Part shown: one piece after another, positions 8,581 through 16,750 of the stretch
How the letters are laid out: every line of letters begins with the position of its first letter
Position numbering within the stretch: position 1 is the first letter of the stretch
From: Acidobacteriota bacterium
GTDB lineage: Bacteria > Acidobacteriota > Terriglobia > Acidiferrales > UBA7541
Length of the DNA: 45,263 nt
Direction: 5' to 3'
NCBI GenBank assembly: GCA_003154775.1
Contig: PMES01000034.1
Location: forward strand, 1-45,263
Position numbers and translations under genes: made by a program
Notes under the pieces: model-generated
Told to the model about the DNA's origin: nothing
Seen by the model: only the letters and a program-made list of their open reading frames with translations
The model's database searches: none

Positions 8581-9931
8581 AGGAGTCCTCAGTCGAAGGC
8601 TCTTCCGGTGGCGGCGCCGCCGAAGAAGCCGCCGCTGCGCGCTTGTCGTTCAAACGCAGCAGGAAAAGCGCCGTGGCCAGTGTGATCACCGTAGTCAGCA
8701 GCATCGCCAGCCAGCGGTTCCAGCCATATTCCATTTCCAGAATCATGGCCACGCCCACGGCCAGCACGTTCACGATCGCCAGTGGAATCAGAATGTACCA
8801 GCCCAGGTGCATCAACTGGTCGAAGCGGTAGCGCGGCAGCGTAAAGCGCAGCCACATAAACAGGTAAATGTAAGCGCTGATCTTCAGCAGAAACCAGAAT
8901 GCGCCGTGCAGCCCGGGCACCAGGAACTTCAGCGGCGCCACCAGCAGCGGCACGGCCAGGATCAGCGCCACCACAAAACACGCCAGCGCCACTCCCCACA
9001 TGAACCATGTCTGCACGCGCACCGGTTGCTTTCCTGCACGGTATACGCAATACGCGCCCACCGCGGCCGTGAATAGCGCGGGCAAAGCATCCAGCCAGTT
9101 CATCCAACGCACATTCGGGAACGGCCGCAGCCAGCCGCCCAGAAACAGCGTCGTCGCCACGGCGCCAACCACGATCATGTTGGCATACTCGCCAAGAAAA
9201 TAAAGCGCCCAGCGGAAGCCGCTGTATTCGGTCATGTAACCGGCCACGAGCTCCGATTCCGCTTCCGGCAAATCAAACGGTGCGCGATTCGTTTCCGCGA
9301 TCGAAGCCACCACGTAGATAAAGAAAGCCACCGGTGCAAGGAACACGAACCACACGCCAAAATGCTGCTGAGCGTCCACGATGGCGCGAATCTTCAGCGT
9401 TCCCGCCAGCAGCAAGCCGCTGACCAGCGCCAGCCCCGCCGCGGTTTCGTAGCTGACCAACTGCGCCGTGCTGCGAAGCGCGCCCATGATTGAATAGTGG
9501 CTGTTCGACGCCCAACCGCCCAGCACAATGCCAAAGATTCCCAGCGAACTGACGCCGATCACAAAAAGCAGACCCACGTTGATATCGCGCGCCACCTGAA
9601 ACGCCGGCCCAAACGCAATCGCTCCCATCGATGTTAGCGCCGCCGTCATGGACACCACCGGCGCAATCCAGAACACCACTTTGTCCGCGTTATCCGGGAT
9701 GATGTCTTCCTTGATCAGCAACTTCACCGCGTCGGCAATGGGCTGCAACAATCCGTGCGGCCCCACGCGCATCGGCCCAAGCCGCGCCTGCATGTCGGCC
9801 ATCAGCTTGCGTTCCATGAGAACGATGTAGCCGGCAACAAGCGGTACCACGGCGACAATGACGACGCCGGAGACCAGTTCGACCCACCACGTCTGCACGA
9901 ACGCCAGCACGGCTTGAAGCGTGGGACTCAT
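8570..9931 (-). CDS. nuoH: NADH-quinone oxidoreductase subunit H
   Basis: This 453-residue subunit links the membrane and peripheral arms and forms part of the quinone chamber. Conserved features include MERKLMADMQARLGPMRVGPHG near the N-terminus and the acidic quinone-side loop AETNRAPFDLPEAESELVAGY with ETEYSG-like continuation. The ATG at 9931 lies 4 bases after the nuoD stop; the longer in-frame reading to 10087 runs into nuoD and is rejected. An alanine/proline/glutamate-rich tail of about 25 residues follows the last helix. nuoE, F and G, which often lie between D and H, are absent. Confidence 0.95.
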   Translation of the reverse strand: MSPTLQAVLAFVQTWWVELVSGVVIVAVVPLVAGYIVLMERKLMADMQARLGPMRVGPHGLLQPIADAVKLLIKEDIIPDNADKVVFWIAPVVSMTAALTSMGAIAFGPAFQVARDINVGLLFVIGVSSLGIFGIVLGGWASNSHYSIMGALRSTAQLVSYETAAGLALVSGLLLAGTLKIRAIVDAQQHFGVWFVFLAPVAFFIYVVASIAETNRAPFDLPEAESELVAGYMTEYSGFRWALYFLGEYANMIVVGAVATTLFLGGWLRPFPNVRWMNWLDALPALFTAAVGAYCVYRAGKQPVRVQTWFMWGVALACFVVALILAVPLLVAPLKFLVPGLHGAFWFLLKISAYIYLFMWLRFTLPRYRFDQLMHLGWYILIPLAIVNVLAVGVAMILEMEYGWNRWLAMLLTTVITLATALFLLRLNDKRAAAASSAAPPPEEPSTEDSYAG

Positions 9932-9935
9932 GGCG

Positions 9936-11063
9936 TTAGCGATCCACCTCGCCAAGAACGATGTCCAGCGTGCCGATGATGGCCACCACGTCGGCCACCA
10001 AATGTCCGCGCGCCATTTTGTCCAGCGCCTGCAAGTTGATGAATGACGGCGGCCGAATACGCACGCGATACGGCTGCGTCGTACCATCGCTCACAATGTA
10101 ATAGCCCAGGATGCCCTTGGGCGCTTCAATGGAGTGATAAATCTCGCCAGCGGGCGGCTTCAACACTTTGCCCACCTTGCCCATGATCGGCCCTGCGGGA
10201 ATATTTTCGATCGCTTGCAGGCAGATCAGCCGTGATTGCCGCATCTCCTCCATGCGCACCATGTAGCGGTCGTAAGTGTCGCCGTTGGTGCCCACGGGAA
10301 TTTCAAATTTGTACTGGTCGTAGGCGGCATAGGGCTGCGCTTTGCGGAGGTCCCATTTCACGCCGCTGGCGCGCAGCACGGGCCCTGAAGCGCCCAGCGC
10401 GATGCACTCCTCGGCACTAAGCACGCCAACGTTCCGCGTGCGCCCGATCCAGATGCTGTTGCCGGTCAGGAGATCCACGTACTCCTGTATGCGGCGCTCG
10501 AAATCCTTGCAGAAGCGCTCCACATCTTTTTCAAACGAGTCGTAGGCTTCGTACTGCAGCCCGCCGATGCGGAATGCGTGCGTGGTCAGGCGCGCCCCGC
10601 AATACTTCTCGAAGATCTTCAGGATCTCTTCGCGTTCGCGCAAGCAGTAAAACAGCGGCGTCAGCGCCCCAATGTCCAGCGCGTGCGTGCCCAGCCAAAT
10701 AAGGTGGCTGGCGATGCGCTGCAATTCCGTCATGATCGTGCGGATGACTTTCGCGCGCGGTGGCGCTTCCACGTTCAGCAGTTTTTCCACCGCTTCGCAG
10801 TAGCCCAGCCCGTTGCTCACCGCCGCCACGTAATCCATGCGGTCCACGTACGGCGCAAATTGCTGGTACGAGCGGTTTTCCGCGATCTTCTCCACACCGC
10901 GGTGCAGATACCCGATGACACACTCCGTGCCGCGCACGCGTTCGCCATCCAGCTTCAACTTCACACGCAGCACGCCGTGCGTGGAAGGATGCTGCGGCCC
11001 CATGTTGAGGACCAGTTCGTCGGCGCCCAGTAGCGTCTGATTTTGCGCTGCGTCGTCTTGCAA
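9936..11063 (-). CDS. nuoD: NADH-quinone oxidoreductase subunit D
   Basis: The 49-kDa subunit that forms the quinone site with Nuo[11 protein letters not shown] near the N-terminus contains the conserved quinone-site histidine; the protein ends in [12 protein letters not shown], the family's invariant C-terminus. Length (375) is short of some homologues but complete. The only nearby start is TTG at 11063, preceded by GGAAGG with a short spacer; no ATG is available upstream in frame, so the start is less sure than the gene. nuoC ends 54 bases upstream. Confidence 0.95.
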   Translation of the reverse strand: MQDDAAQNQTLLGADELVLNMGPQHPSTHGVLRVKLKLDGERVRGTECVIGYLHRGVEKIAENRSYQQFAPYVDRMDYVAAVSNGLGYCEAVEKLLNVEAPPRAKVIRTIMTELQRIASHLIWLGTHALDIGALTPLFYCLREREEILKIFEKYCGARLTTHAFRIGGLQYEAYDSFEKDVERFCKDFERRIQEYVDLLTGNSIWIGRTRNVGVLSAEECIALGASGPVLRASGVKWDLRKAQPYAAYDQYKFEIPVGTNGDTYDRYMVRMEEMRQSRLICLQAIENIPAGPIMGKVGKVLKPPAGEIYHSIEAPKGILGYYIVSDGTTQPYRVRIRPPSFINLQALDKMARGHLVADVVAIIGTLDIVLGEVDR

Positions 11064-11117
11064 AGTACCTTCCAGGTTCGTGCTGCCGAATCGCTCTCGC
11101 GTTCGCCTGCTCTGCTG

Positions 11118-11795
11118 CTACTGCCCGCTCGCGATCCCCAGATTTTCCCGGACCCAGGCGGTGTCCTGCTGCAAAATGTCGTAATCCTTGCGCAGTGGAT
11201 GCCCCTGCCACTCCTCGGGCAGAAGAATGCGCTTCATATCCGGATGTCCGTTGAAGGAAATGCCGAACATATCGAAAATTTCGCGCTCCAGCCAATTCGC
11301 GGTCGGCCAAATCTCCACAAGACTAGCCGCCGTTTCGTCGGCCGCCAGCGGAATCTTCAGCCGCAGCCGCATGTTGTGCGGAAACGAATAGAGAATGGCG
11401 ATCAGATCGAAACGCTTCTCGCGGCGCGGCCAATCCACGGCCGTGTAGTCTTCCAGAAGATCGAATTTCTCGACGTCGCGCGAGTAGCGCGCAATTTCCG
11501 CCAATTGCGTTGCGGCAATGACCAGGTACGGCTGCTTGCGGTCCTCAATGGCGTCCAAAATCGCGGCGCCAAATTGCTCCCGGTAACGTTTCGTTAAATC
11601 GTTGTCCAGCGGAATCTGCATAACTACGGGCGGCTTCGGAGGCGGCGGCGCGGGCCTGGCGGGTGCGGCAGGCTTTGCCGCTGGAAACGGGGCAGCCTCG
11701 GCGCTCGCGGGCGCAGTGGGCGGCGCCGACTTAGCGCCAGCACTATCAGGCTTGGGACTTTCGGGCGACTGGGGTGCCTTGGGCTCGTCTGCCAT
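11118..11795 (-). CDS. nuoC: NADH-quinone oxidoreductase subunit C with Pro/Ala-rich N-terminal extension
   Basis: The 30-kDa subunit of complex I. The core (from about residue 58) contains the conserved run WLEREIFDMFGISFNGHPDMKRILLPEEW in full and KDYD near the end. Ahead of the core is a 58-residue tail made almost only of Pro, Ala, Lys and Ser, which is absent from typical NuoC and probably disordered. Start taken at the ATG at 11795; another ATG at 11810 is possible and neither has a strong ribosome site. A good sigma-70-like promoter lies 185 bases upstream, so nuoC may begin its own transcript. Confidence 0.93.
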   Translation of the reverse strand: MADEPKAPQSPESPKPDSAGAKSAPPTAPASAEAAPFPAAKPAAPARPAPPPPKPPVVMQIPLDNDLTKRYREQFGAAILDAIEDRKQPYLVIAATQLAEIARYSRDVEKFDLLEDYTAVDWPRREKRFDLIAILYSFPHNMRLRLKIPLAADETAASLVEIWPTANWLEREIFDMFGISFNGHPDMKRILLPEEWQGHPLRKDYDILQQDTAWVRENLGIASGQ

Positions 11796-11979
11796 GGACC
11801 CTGGGACCATTGGGCTGCAAAGTGGGGGCTCATCAGAACCGAAAGAAGCCCCGATTCATTCCCCTGAGAATGACCGCAAATAAGGCCGCGCGCAAAAGGA
11901 AGGAGCGAGAACGCGCAAGCCAGTCTGCAGGCGGACACACTCATTGGCGACCTGGCTGCCAACAGGATCGCTCCCTGCG

Positions 11980-12008
11980 TTTCTAACACACGCAGTGAGA
12001 GCAGTCAA
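11980..12008 (-). promoter_or_regulatory. Predicted sigma-70 promoter for nuoC onward
   Basis: On the minus strand TTGACT (12003-12008) and TAGAAA (11980-11985) are separated by exactly 17 bases. The site is in the 418-base space between nuoA and nuoC, oriented toward nuoC, and implies a 5' leader of about 180 bases. The rest of this space (11796-12213) shows no believable gene; in particular I find no trace of a nuoB remnant. Confidence 0.5.
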
Positions 12009-12154
12009 TGCGCGCCGCCACATGCGTGAAAAACATCCTGAAGTTCTCCGTTACCGGAAAGCTCCCGTCAGGACTCGCTTTCACGGTTTGCTGAAAAAGG
12101 GCAATTTGTTGTTATTCCGCTTGCTCCGAGTGTTTGGCGGACCCCAGTTCGCTT

Positions 12155-12180
12155 GTCATCCCGAGCGCAGCGAGGGATCT
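12155..12180. repeat. GTCATCCCGAGCG-type dispersed repeat
   Basis: The sequence starting GTCATCCCGAGCG and ending GAGGGATCT lies just downstream of nuoA on its transcribed strand. It resembles the first part of the element at 54-128. Repeats of this form are widespread between genes in several bacterial phyla, including Acidobacteriota; that is remembered knowledge rather than a search result. Confidence 0.55.
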
Positions 12181-12213
12181 GCTTTTCGCAAGAGTTATTG
12201 AATGAGGCAGGTT

Positions 12214-12588
12214 CTAAGCCCAGTCAAGCGCGCCCTTTTTATACAACCACGCGTAGCCAACCAGCAGGATGCCCAAAAAGACGAACATGGAAACCAGCGC
12301 GAACGCGCCCATGTGGTTCACTACCCAAGAGCGATACAGAATCGCCCACGGAAACAGGAACATCGTTTCCACGTCGAAGATTACGAAAAGCATGGCCACC
12401 ACGTAGAACCGCGCCGAATAGCGGCCGCGGGCGTTGCTTTCCGGCGGAATGCCGCACTCATAAGGCTGCAATTTGGCCGGGCCGCCCCGCGATTCCGGGC
12501 GAATCAATTTGAAAATCAGCAGCGCGAGAACGGGGAACGACAGAACCAGCAACGCAAAAATGAGAACCGGGATGTACGCCTCAGGCAT
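12214..12588 (-). CDS. nuoA: NADH-quinone oxidoreductase subunit A
   Basis: A 124-residue three-helix membrane subunit. Conserved PYECG (with the flexible-loop cysteine) and FYVVAMLFVIFDVETMFLFP are present. ATG at 12588 is preceded by GAGAGG six bases upstream; the longer in-frame start at 12615 lacks this. It is separated from nuoC by 418 non-coding bases, and nuoB, its usual neighbour, is missing. proC lies 108 bases upstream on the same strand. Confidence 0.95.
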   Translation of the reverse strand: MPEAYIPVLIFALLVLSFPVLALLIFKLIRPESRGGPAKLQPYECGIPPESNARGRYSARFYVVAMLFVIFDVETMFLFPWAILYRSWVVNHMGAFALVSMFVFLGILLVGYAWLYKKGALDWA

Positions 12589-12696
12589 GGCATGCCTCTC
12601 CGGGCATCGTACCACAACTCCTCACAAAGTGAGTTCCAGGCGCGCGGGCCACGCAAGTCTTGCGGTGCGCTTTTTGTGCTGCGATTTGCGACGCGT

Positions 12697-13524
12697 CTAT
12701 TTCTCGAACAGCAATTCGCCGGCGCGCTGGGTAGCTTTTACCACCGCCTTGATCAGCGTCACGCGCAGCTTCCCTTCCTCAAGTTCGAGTATGCCGTCGA
12801 TGGTGCAGCCGGCCGGAGTCGTCACCGCGTCTTTCAACAAGGCGGGATGATCGCCCGTCTCGAGCACGACGCTGGCCGCGCCCTTCATCGTTTGCGACGC
12901 CAGCAGCGTGGCGATGTCGCGCGGCAAACCCACCTTCACCCCGGCTTCGGCGAGCGATTCCAGAATGATGTAGGCAAACGCGGGGCCGCTGGCGGAAAGG
13001 CCGGTGACCGCATCCATGTTTTTCTCGTCAACCACCACCGTGCGGCCCACGGCATTGAACATGGCTTCCGCAATTTCCAGGTGCTCGGCGGAGGCGTGCG
13101 CGCCTCGGCAGATACCGGTCATGCCGCAGCCCACTGCGGAGCAAGTATTGGGCATGGCGCGCACTACGGCAGTCTTGGCGCCGGCGCGCTGTTCGATGTA
13201 CGCGGTGGGCACGGAAGCCGCCACCGAAATGATCAGCGTGTCCTTGCCAAGTTCTGGCGCAATTTCCTTTAGGACGTCGCCAACCACCTGCGGCTTCACG
13301 GCCAGAAGCACGATGTCCGCACCGTGGACGGCTTTGCGATTGTCTGTTGTGCCGTTGACGCCCAGCCCTTTTGCAAGCGCCGCGGCCTTTTCCTCGTGGC
13401 GCACCGTGGCGGTTACGCGCTTCGGCGCGAACAGCCCTTGCTTAAGATAGGCGCGCAACAGGATGCTGCCGAGCTTACCGGTGCCAAGTACGGCGAGAGT
13501 CTTGTCTGAAAGTTTCGTAGGCAT
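12697..13524 (-). CDS. proC: Pyrroline-5-carboxylate reductase
   Basis: Last step of proline synthesis: NAD(P)H-dependent reduction of pyrroline-5-carboxylate. The 275-residue product has an N-terminal Rossmann motif (VLGTGKLGS, about residues 12-20), the AVKPQ motif, and the C-terminal dimer signature DAVTGLSASGPAFAYIILE followed by KDAVTTPAGCTIDG. The Met at 13524 matches the family start; the reading to 13590 adds an unrelated leader. No strong ribosome site is seen. It sits between mogA and nuoA on the same strand with gaps over 100 bases, so cotranscription with either is unproven. Confidence 0.94.
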   Translation of the reverse strand: MPTKLSDKTLAVLGTGKLGSILLRAYLKQGLFAPKRVTATVRHEEKAAALAKGLGVNGTTDNRKAVHGADIVLLAVKPQVVGDVLKEIAPELGKDTLIISVAASVPTAYIEQRAGAKTAVVRAMPNTCSAVGCGMTGICRGAHASAEHLEIAEAMFNAVGRTVVVDEKNMDAVTGLSASGPAFAYIILESLAEAGVKVGLPRDIATLLASQTMKGAASVVLETGDHPALLKDAVTTPAGCTIDGILELEEGKLRVTLIKAVVKATQRAGELLFEK

Positions 13525-13647
13525 GATGCAAACATTGTTACGGACGCAACGAAAACCGTCAACAAGCGAATCGTGGGGGCAGGCCTGCAAAGGAAGACCG
13601 ATCCGTCCCGTGCGGATGTTACGAAACCCTGCTCAGGCAATCGTCTG

Positions 13648-14124
13648 CTAATCGTGGCGCGCGCCGTGCAGCACTTCCAGCGCGTGGGGCAGCAGGTGCG
13701 CGATGGCGTCCAGCGATTCGACCGCGCCTTTTGGGCTGCCCGGCAAATTCACAATGAGAGTGCGGTGCCGCGATACCACAATGCCCCGCGACAATAGCGC
13801 CGTGGGCGTTTTCTCCACGCCCCTGCGCCGCATCTCTTCGGCCAAGCCGGGAATGTTATGTTGCGCAACGTCGAGCGTCGCTTCCGGGGTATTGTCGCGC
13901 GGCCCCAGCCCCGTGCCGCCGGTGGTCAACAGCAGATCGACCCGCCGCGAGTCCGCCAGCTCGCGCAGTTGGCTGCGCACATTACCCGGGTCATCCGAGC
14001 ACCGCAACGTCGCATTCACTTCCCAGCCAAGTTCGCGGCAGCGCTGCACCAGCGCCGGCCCGGAGAGGTCCAAGCGTTCACCGCGCGCAACGGAATCGCT
14101 GATCGTCAGGATGGCAACACGCAT
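13648..14124 (-). CDS. mog: Molybdopterin adenylyltransferase (MogA/MoaB family)
   Basis: This 158-residue enzyme would adenylate molybdopterin with ATP, preparing it for molybdate insertion by MoeA. The substrate-binding signature LLTTGGTGLGPRDNTPEA is complete, and NLPGSPKGAVE matches the second family motif. It lies 7 bases after the REC-DUF4388 gene and belongs to the run moeA-moaC-regulator-mog. MogA and MoaB proteins cannot be told apart by sequence alone here. Confidence 0.88.
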   Translation of the reverse strand: MRVAILTISDSVARGERLDLSGPALVQRCRELGWEVNATLRCSDDPGNVRSQLRELADSRRVDLLLTTGGTGLGPRDNTPEATLDVAQHNIPGLAEEMRRRGVEKTPTALLSRGIVVSRHRTLIVNLPGSPKGAVESLDAIAHLLPHALEVLHGARHD

Positions 14125-14131
14125 GGCAGGA

Positions 14132-14890
14132 TTATTTACTCTCGACGGCGTCGCGATTGGCTTCGTCCAGCAGGCGCATCGCTTCCATCAGGAGGCCGGT
14201 GGTACTGCGCGTAGTGGTCGTGGTAGTAGATGCGCTGGCGGCGTTGAAGTCAATCTCAAACTCACCCTCGGTCCACAAAACCACCTTGAACACCGCGTCA
14301 TCGCCCTGGATTGTGCCGATCTTCGCGTCGCGGCACTGCCCGTTGGCAAAATACAGCTCCGCTTGTTGCTCGCCCTTTCGCACCACCAAGCGGCACGATT
14401 TCTGACCTATTTCCAGCGATTGCATCAGGTCGGTCATGTTCATTTCTTCCAGGCGGCCTTGAATCACGCCGGGACGCGAAGCGAGCTTCTGGAGTTTTTC
14501 GAGGTGCAGCCGGTCCACCACCTTCTTGGCGGAGCGCACCAGGTCTTTCACCAGGAACGGCTTGGCGATGAAGTCTTCCACTCCATCCACGAGCGGCCGC
14601 AAACGCTCTTCGATGTCCGCGCGGCTGGCCATGAAGAGAAAGGGAATGTGGCGGGTGGACTCCCGTCCGCGTAACTTCTCAAAAAGTTGCCGGCCATCCA
14701 GACCAGCCATCTTGTAGTCGCAGAGAATCACGTCGGGCAGCTCATCCACCACTCTGAGCAACGCATCGGCGCCATCAGCCGCGATCATGACCTCGCAATA
14801 GGGATCAAGCGCCTTGGAAACGAGGGCCCGCACCAGCGGATTGTCCTCTGCCAGCAACAGCTTAACGGTCTTGCCCGGGGCCGCTGTCAT
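14132..14890 (-). CDS. Response regulator: REC domain plus DUF4388 (PATAN)
   Basis: The 252-residue protein opens with a receiver domain (about 8-125): acidic pair Glu15-Asp16, phosphoacceptor Asp58 (VILCDYKM) and Lys110 (IAKPF). A linker leads to a DUF4388/PATAN domain (about 142-216: GRLEEMNMTDLMQSLEIGQK), a module often fused to receivers in soil and gliding bacteria. A run of six Thr (222-227) precedes the C-terminal helix. There is no DNA-binding domain, so output is probably protein-protein. Its ATG overlaps the moaC stop (ATGA), and GGAG lies upstream, so it is translated with molybdopterin genes. No histidine kinase is nearby; its partner is unknown. Confidence 0.85.
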   Translation of the reverse strand: MTAAPGKTVKLLLAEDNPLVRALVSKALDPYCEVMIAADGADALLRVVDELPDVILCDYKMAGLDGRQLFEKLRGRESTRHIPFLFMASRADIEERLRPLVDGVEDFIAKPFLVKDLVRSAKKVVDRLHLEKLQKLASRPGVIQGRLEEMNMTDLMQSLEIGQKSCRLVVRKGEQQAELYFANGQCRDAKIGTIQGDDAVFKVVLWTEGEFEIDFNAASASTTTTTTRSTTGLLMEAMRLLDEANRDAVESK

Positions 14891-15387
14891 TTGTGCGCTC
14901 TCCGCGTTTTCTTCCCTCGCGCGCGCCGGTAGTCGCCGCTTTTTCCACCCGTCTTTTCCAGCAGGTACACGTCGGCGATCTCTATCCCTTTGTCGAGAGC
15001 TTTGCACATATCGTAGACCGTCAGCGCCGCACAAGCAGCGGCGACCAGCGCTTCCATCTCCACGCCTGTTTGCGCCGTGGCTGTTACCCGGGATTGAATT
15101 TCCACTCCATCTTTGCATAGGCGTGCGGTCACAGCAATGTGCGTCAGGGGCAGCGGGTGACAAAGAGGTATCCACTCCGCGGTGCGTTTGGCTGCCGCGA
15201 TCCCCGCTATCCGCGCCACTTCCAGCGGATTGCCCTTGGGATTTTTCAAATGCCGGACCGCCCGCACCACGCTGGGCGCCATGCGCACAAAAGCGTGTGC
15301 CACCGCCGACCGCGTGGTGACCGATTTCGCGGAGACGTCCACCATGCGCACTTCGCCGCCTTTGCCGTAGTGGGAGAGTTTTGCCAT
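14887..15387 (-). CDS. moaC: Cyclic pyranopterin monophosphate synthase
   Basis: MoaC makes cyclic pyranopterin monophosphate from the MoaA product in molybdenum cofactor synthesis. The 166 residues show MVDVSAK, the active-site motif PLCHPLPL, and EMEALVAAACAALTVYDMCKA with the conserved Lys/Asp. The Met at 15387 aligns with the usual MoaC start; an upstream GTG at 15435 would add 16 residues. No moaA lies in the window. The stop codon overlaps the regulator's start by 4 bp. Confidence 0.94.
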   Translation of the reverse strand: MAKLSHYGKGGEVRMVDVSAKSVTTRSAVAHAFVRMAPSVVRAVRHLKNPKGNPLEVARIAGIAAAKRTAEWIPLCHPLPLTHIAVTARLCKDGVEIQSRVTATAQTGVEMEALVAAACAALTVYDMCKALDKGIEIADVYLLEKTGGKSGDYRRARGKKTRRAHK

Positions 15388-15484
15388 TCGTTTCAGGTCC
15401 GAAGACGAGTATTTTTCTGGCCCTTCGGGCACCACCGAAGCCCCGCCCCCGAAAATACCAAATCACACACTATAGAAGTAAGCC

Positions 15485-16696
15485 CTAGAGTACGTCGCTG
15501 CGCGGCAAAACGGAAACCCTCTCTCCCGCCGCAATGTCCTGACGGTCAGCGGGCACCACCAGGAAACAGTTCGCGCGGCTGAGCGCCGCAATGTCACCGG
15601 AGCCTTGCCAGCGCAGCGGCCGCACCTCGGCCGATTCGCCTCTCCATTCGACGCGCGCAGGCAGGAAATGCGTCATCCCGGCCTTTTCCTTCAGGGATTC
15701 CCCCAGCTTGGCTTCCAGCAACGGGAGAGGACGGGCCGGCGCGCCGCTCAATAGATCGAGCGCAGGCACAACGAATAAGAGAAACGTCACCATCGTGGAA
15801 ACGGGATTGCCCGGCAGCCCAAACACAAAAGCGTCGCGGCAGCGCGCAAACACCGTTGGCTTTCCCGGGCGGATGGCCACTGCGTCAAAGAAAAACTCCG
15901 CGCCCATGGCCTGCAGCACGGATTCGACCAGGTCATACTTGCCCATCGAGACCCCGCCCGATAGCACCAGCACGTCTTCACGCAGACCTTGCTCGATTTT
16001 TGCGCCGAGGTCGTCGCTGCGGTCCAATGCGTTGCCAAGCAACACCGGCTCGCCGCCGGCCAGCCGCACCTGCGCAGCCAGCGAAATGCTGTTGCTGTTG
16101 CGAATATGGAATGGCCCGGGCGTCTCACTGATCGGCACAACCTCGTCACCCGTGGAGAGAATTGCCACTCGCGGCTTGCGCTTGCATAGGAGCTGCGCCG
16201 CGCCAACCTGCGCGGCAATCGCCAATTCCGCAAATCCCAGGCGCAGCCCCGGGTGCAAGGCCACATCGCCTGCATGCGCTTCACTGCCGCCCGGCACGAT
16301 GTTCTGCCCGGGCAGCGCGGCTCGTTGGAAAGTAACGGCATCGCCATCGCGGGAGGTGAATTCGATCATGACTACAGCATCCGCGCCGGGCGGCACCGCC
16401 GCGCCAGTCATGATTTGCACGCAACTTCCCGTGGCCAACGGCAAGGTGACGCTGTCCCCGGCCTTGATCTCGCCTGCGCAGCGCAACTTCGCTCCTGCTG
16501 CCGCTTCGCCGGCGCGTACCGCGTAGCCATCGCGCGTGGAGCGGTCGAACGGCGGGTACTCGCGGTCCGTCCGGATCTCCTCTGCCAGGACGTAACCCAG
16601 CGCCTCCCCAACGTTCAGCTTGGCAGTGGCCACAGCGCGCGGCCGGCTGCCAGCTTGCGTGATCACAATTTGCCGGGCTTCGTCGTAGCGCAGCAT
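15485..16696 (-). CDS. moeA: Molybdopterin molybdotransferase
   Basis: MoeA inserts molybdate into adenylated molybdopterin. The 403-residue product shows PPFDRSTRDGYAVRAG in domain 1, ILSTGDEV and the catalytic-region motif VLSGGVSMGKYDLVE in the molybdopterin-binding domain, and GLPGNPVS. ATG at 16696 follows GGGGA; the longer start at 16714 is less likely. It heads the run moeA-moaC-regulator-mog, 54 bases downstream of purA. The gap to moaC is 97 bases. Confidence 0.94.
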   Translation of the reverse strand: MLRYDEARQIVITQAGSRPRAVATAKLNVGEALGYVLAEEIRTDREYPPFDRSTRDGYAVRAGEAAAGAKLRCAGEIKAGDSVTLPLATGSCVQIMTGAAVPPGADAVVMIEFTSRDGDAVTFQRAALPGQNIVPGGSEAHAGDVALHPGLRLGFAELAIAAQVGAAQLLCKRKPRVAILSTGDEVVPISETPGPFHIRNSNSISLAAQVRLAGGEPVLLGNALDRSDDLGAKIEQGLREDVLVLSGGVSMGKYDLVESVLQAMGAEFFFDAVAIRPGKPTVFARCRDAFVFGLPGNPVSTMVTFLLFVVPALDLLSGAPARPLPLLEAKLGESLKEKAGMTHFLPARVEWRGESAEVRPLRWQGSGDIAALSRANCFLVVPADRQDIAAGERVSVLPRSDVL

Positions 16697-16750
16697 GAAG
16701 AGTCCCCGCCCCACTCAGACTAACCACCACATCGCTTTTTTGGAAATGGT

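Noticed and set aside
11796-12213. Possible remnant of nuoB between nuoC and nuoA
   Set aside because: Looked for the cysteine motifs and the VPGCPPRPE region on the minus strand in this gap; none was seen, and the gap is shorter than a full nuoB.
12652-12664. CGCAAG-T-CTTGCG inverted repeat between proC and nuoA as a terminator
   Set aside because: The loop would be one base, leaving about four stable pairs, and no T-run follows on the proC strand.
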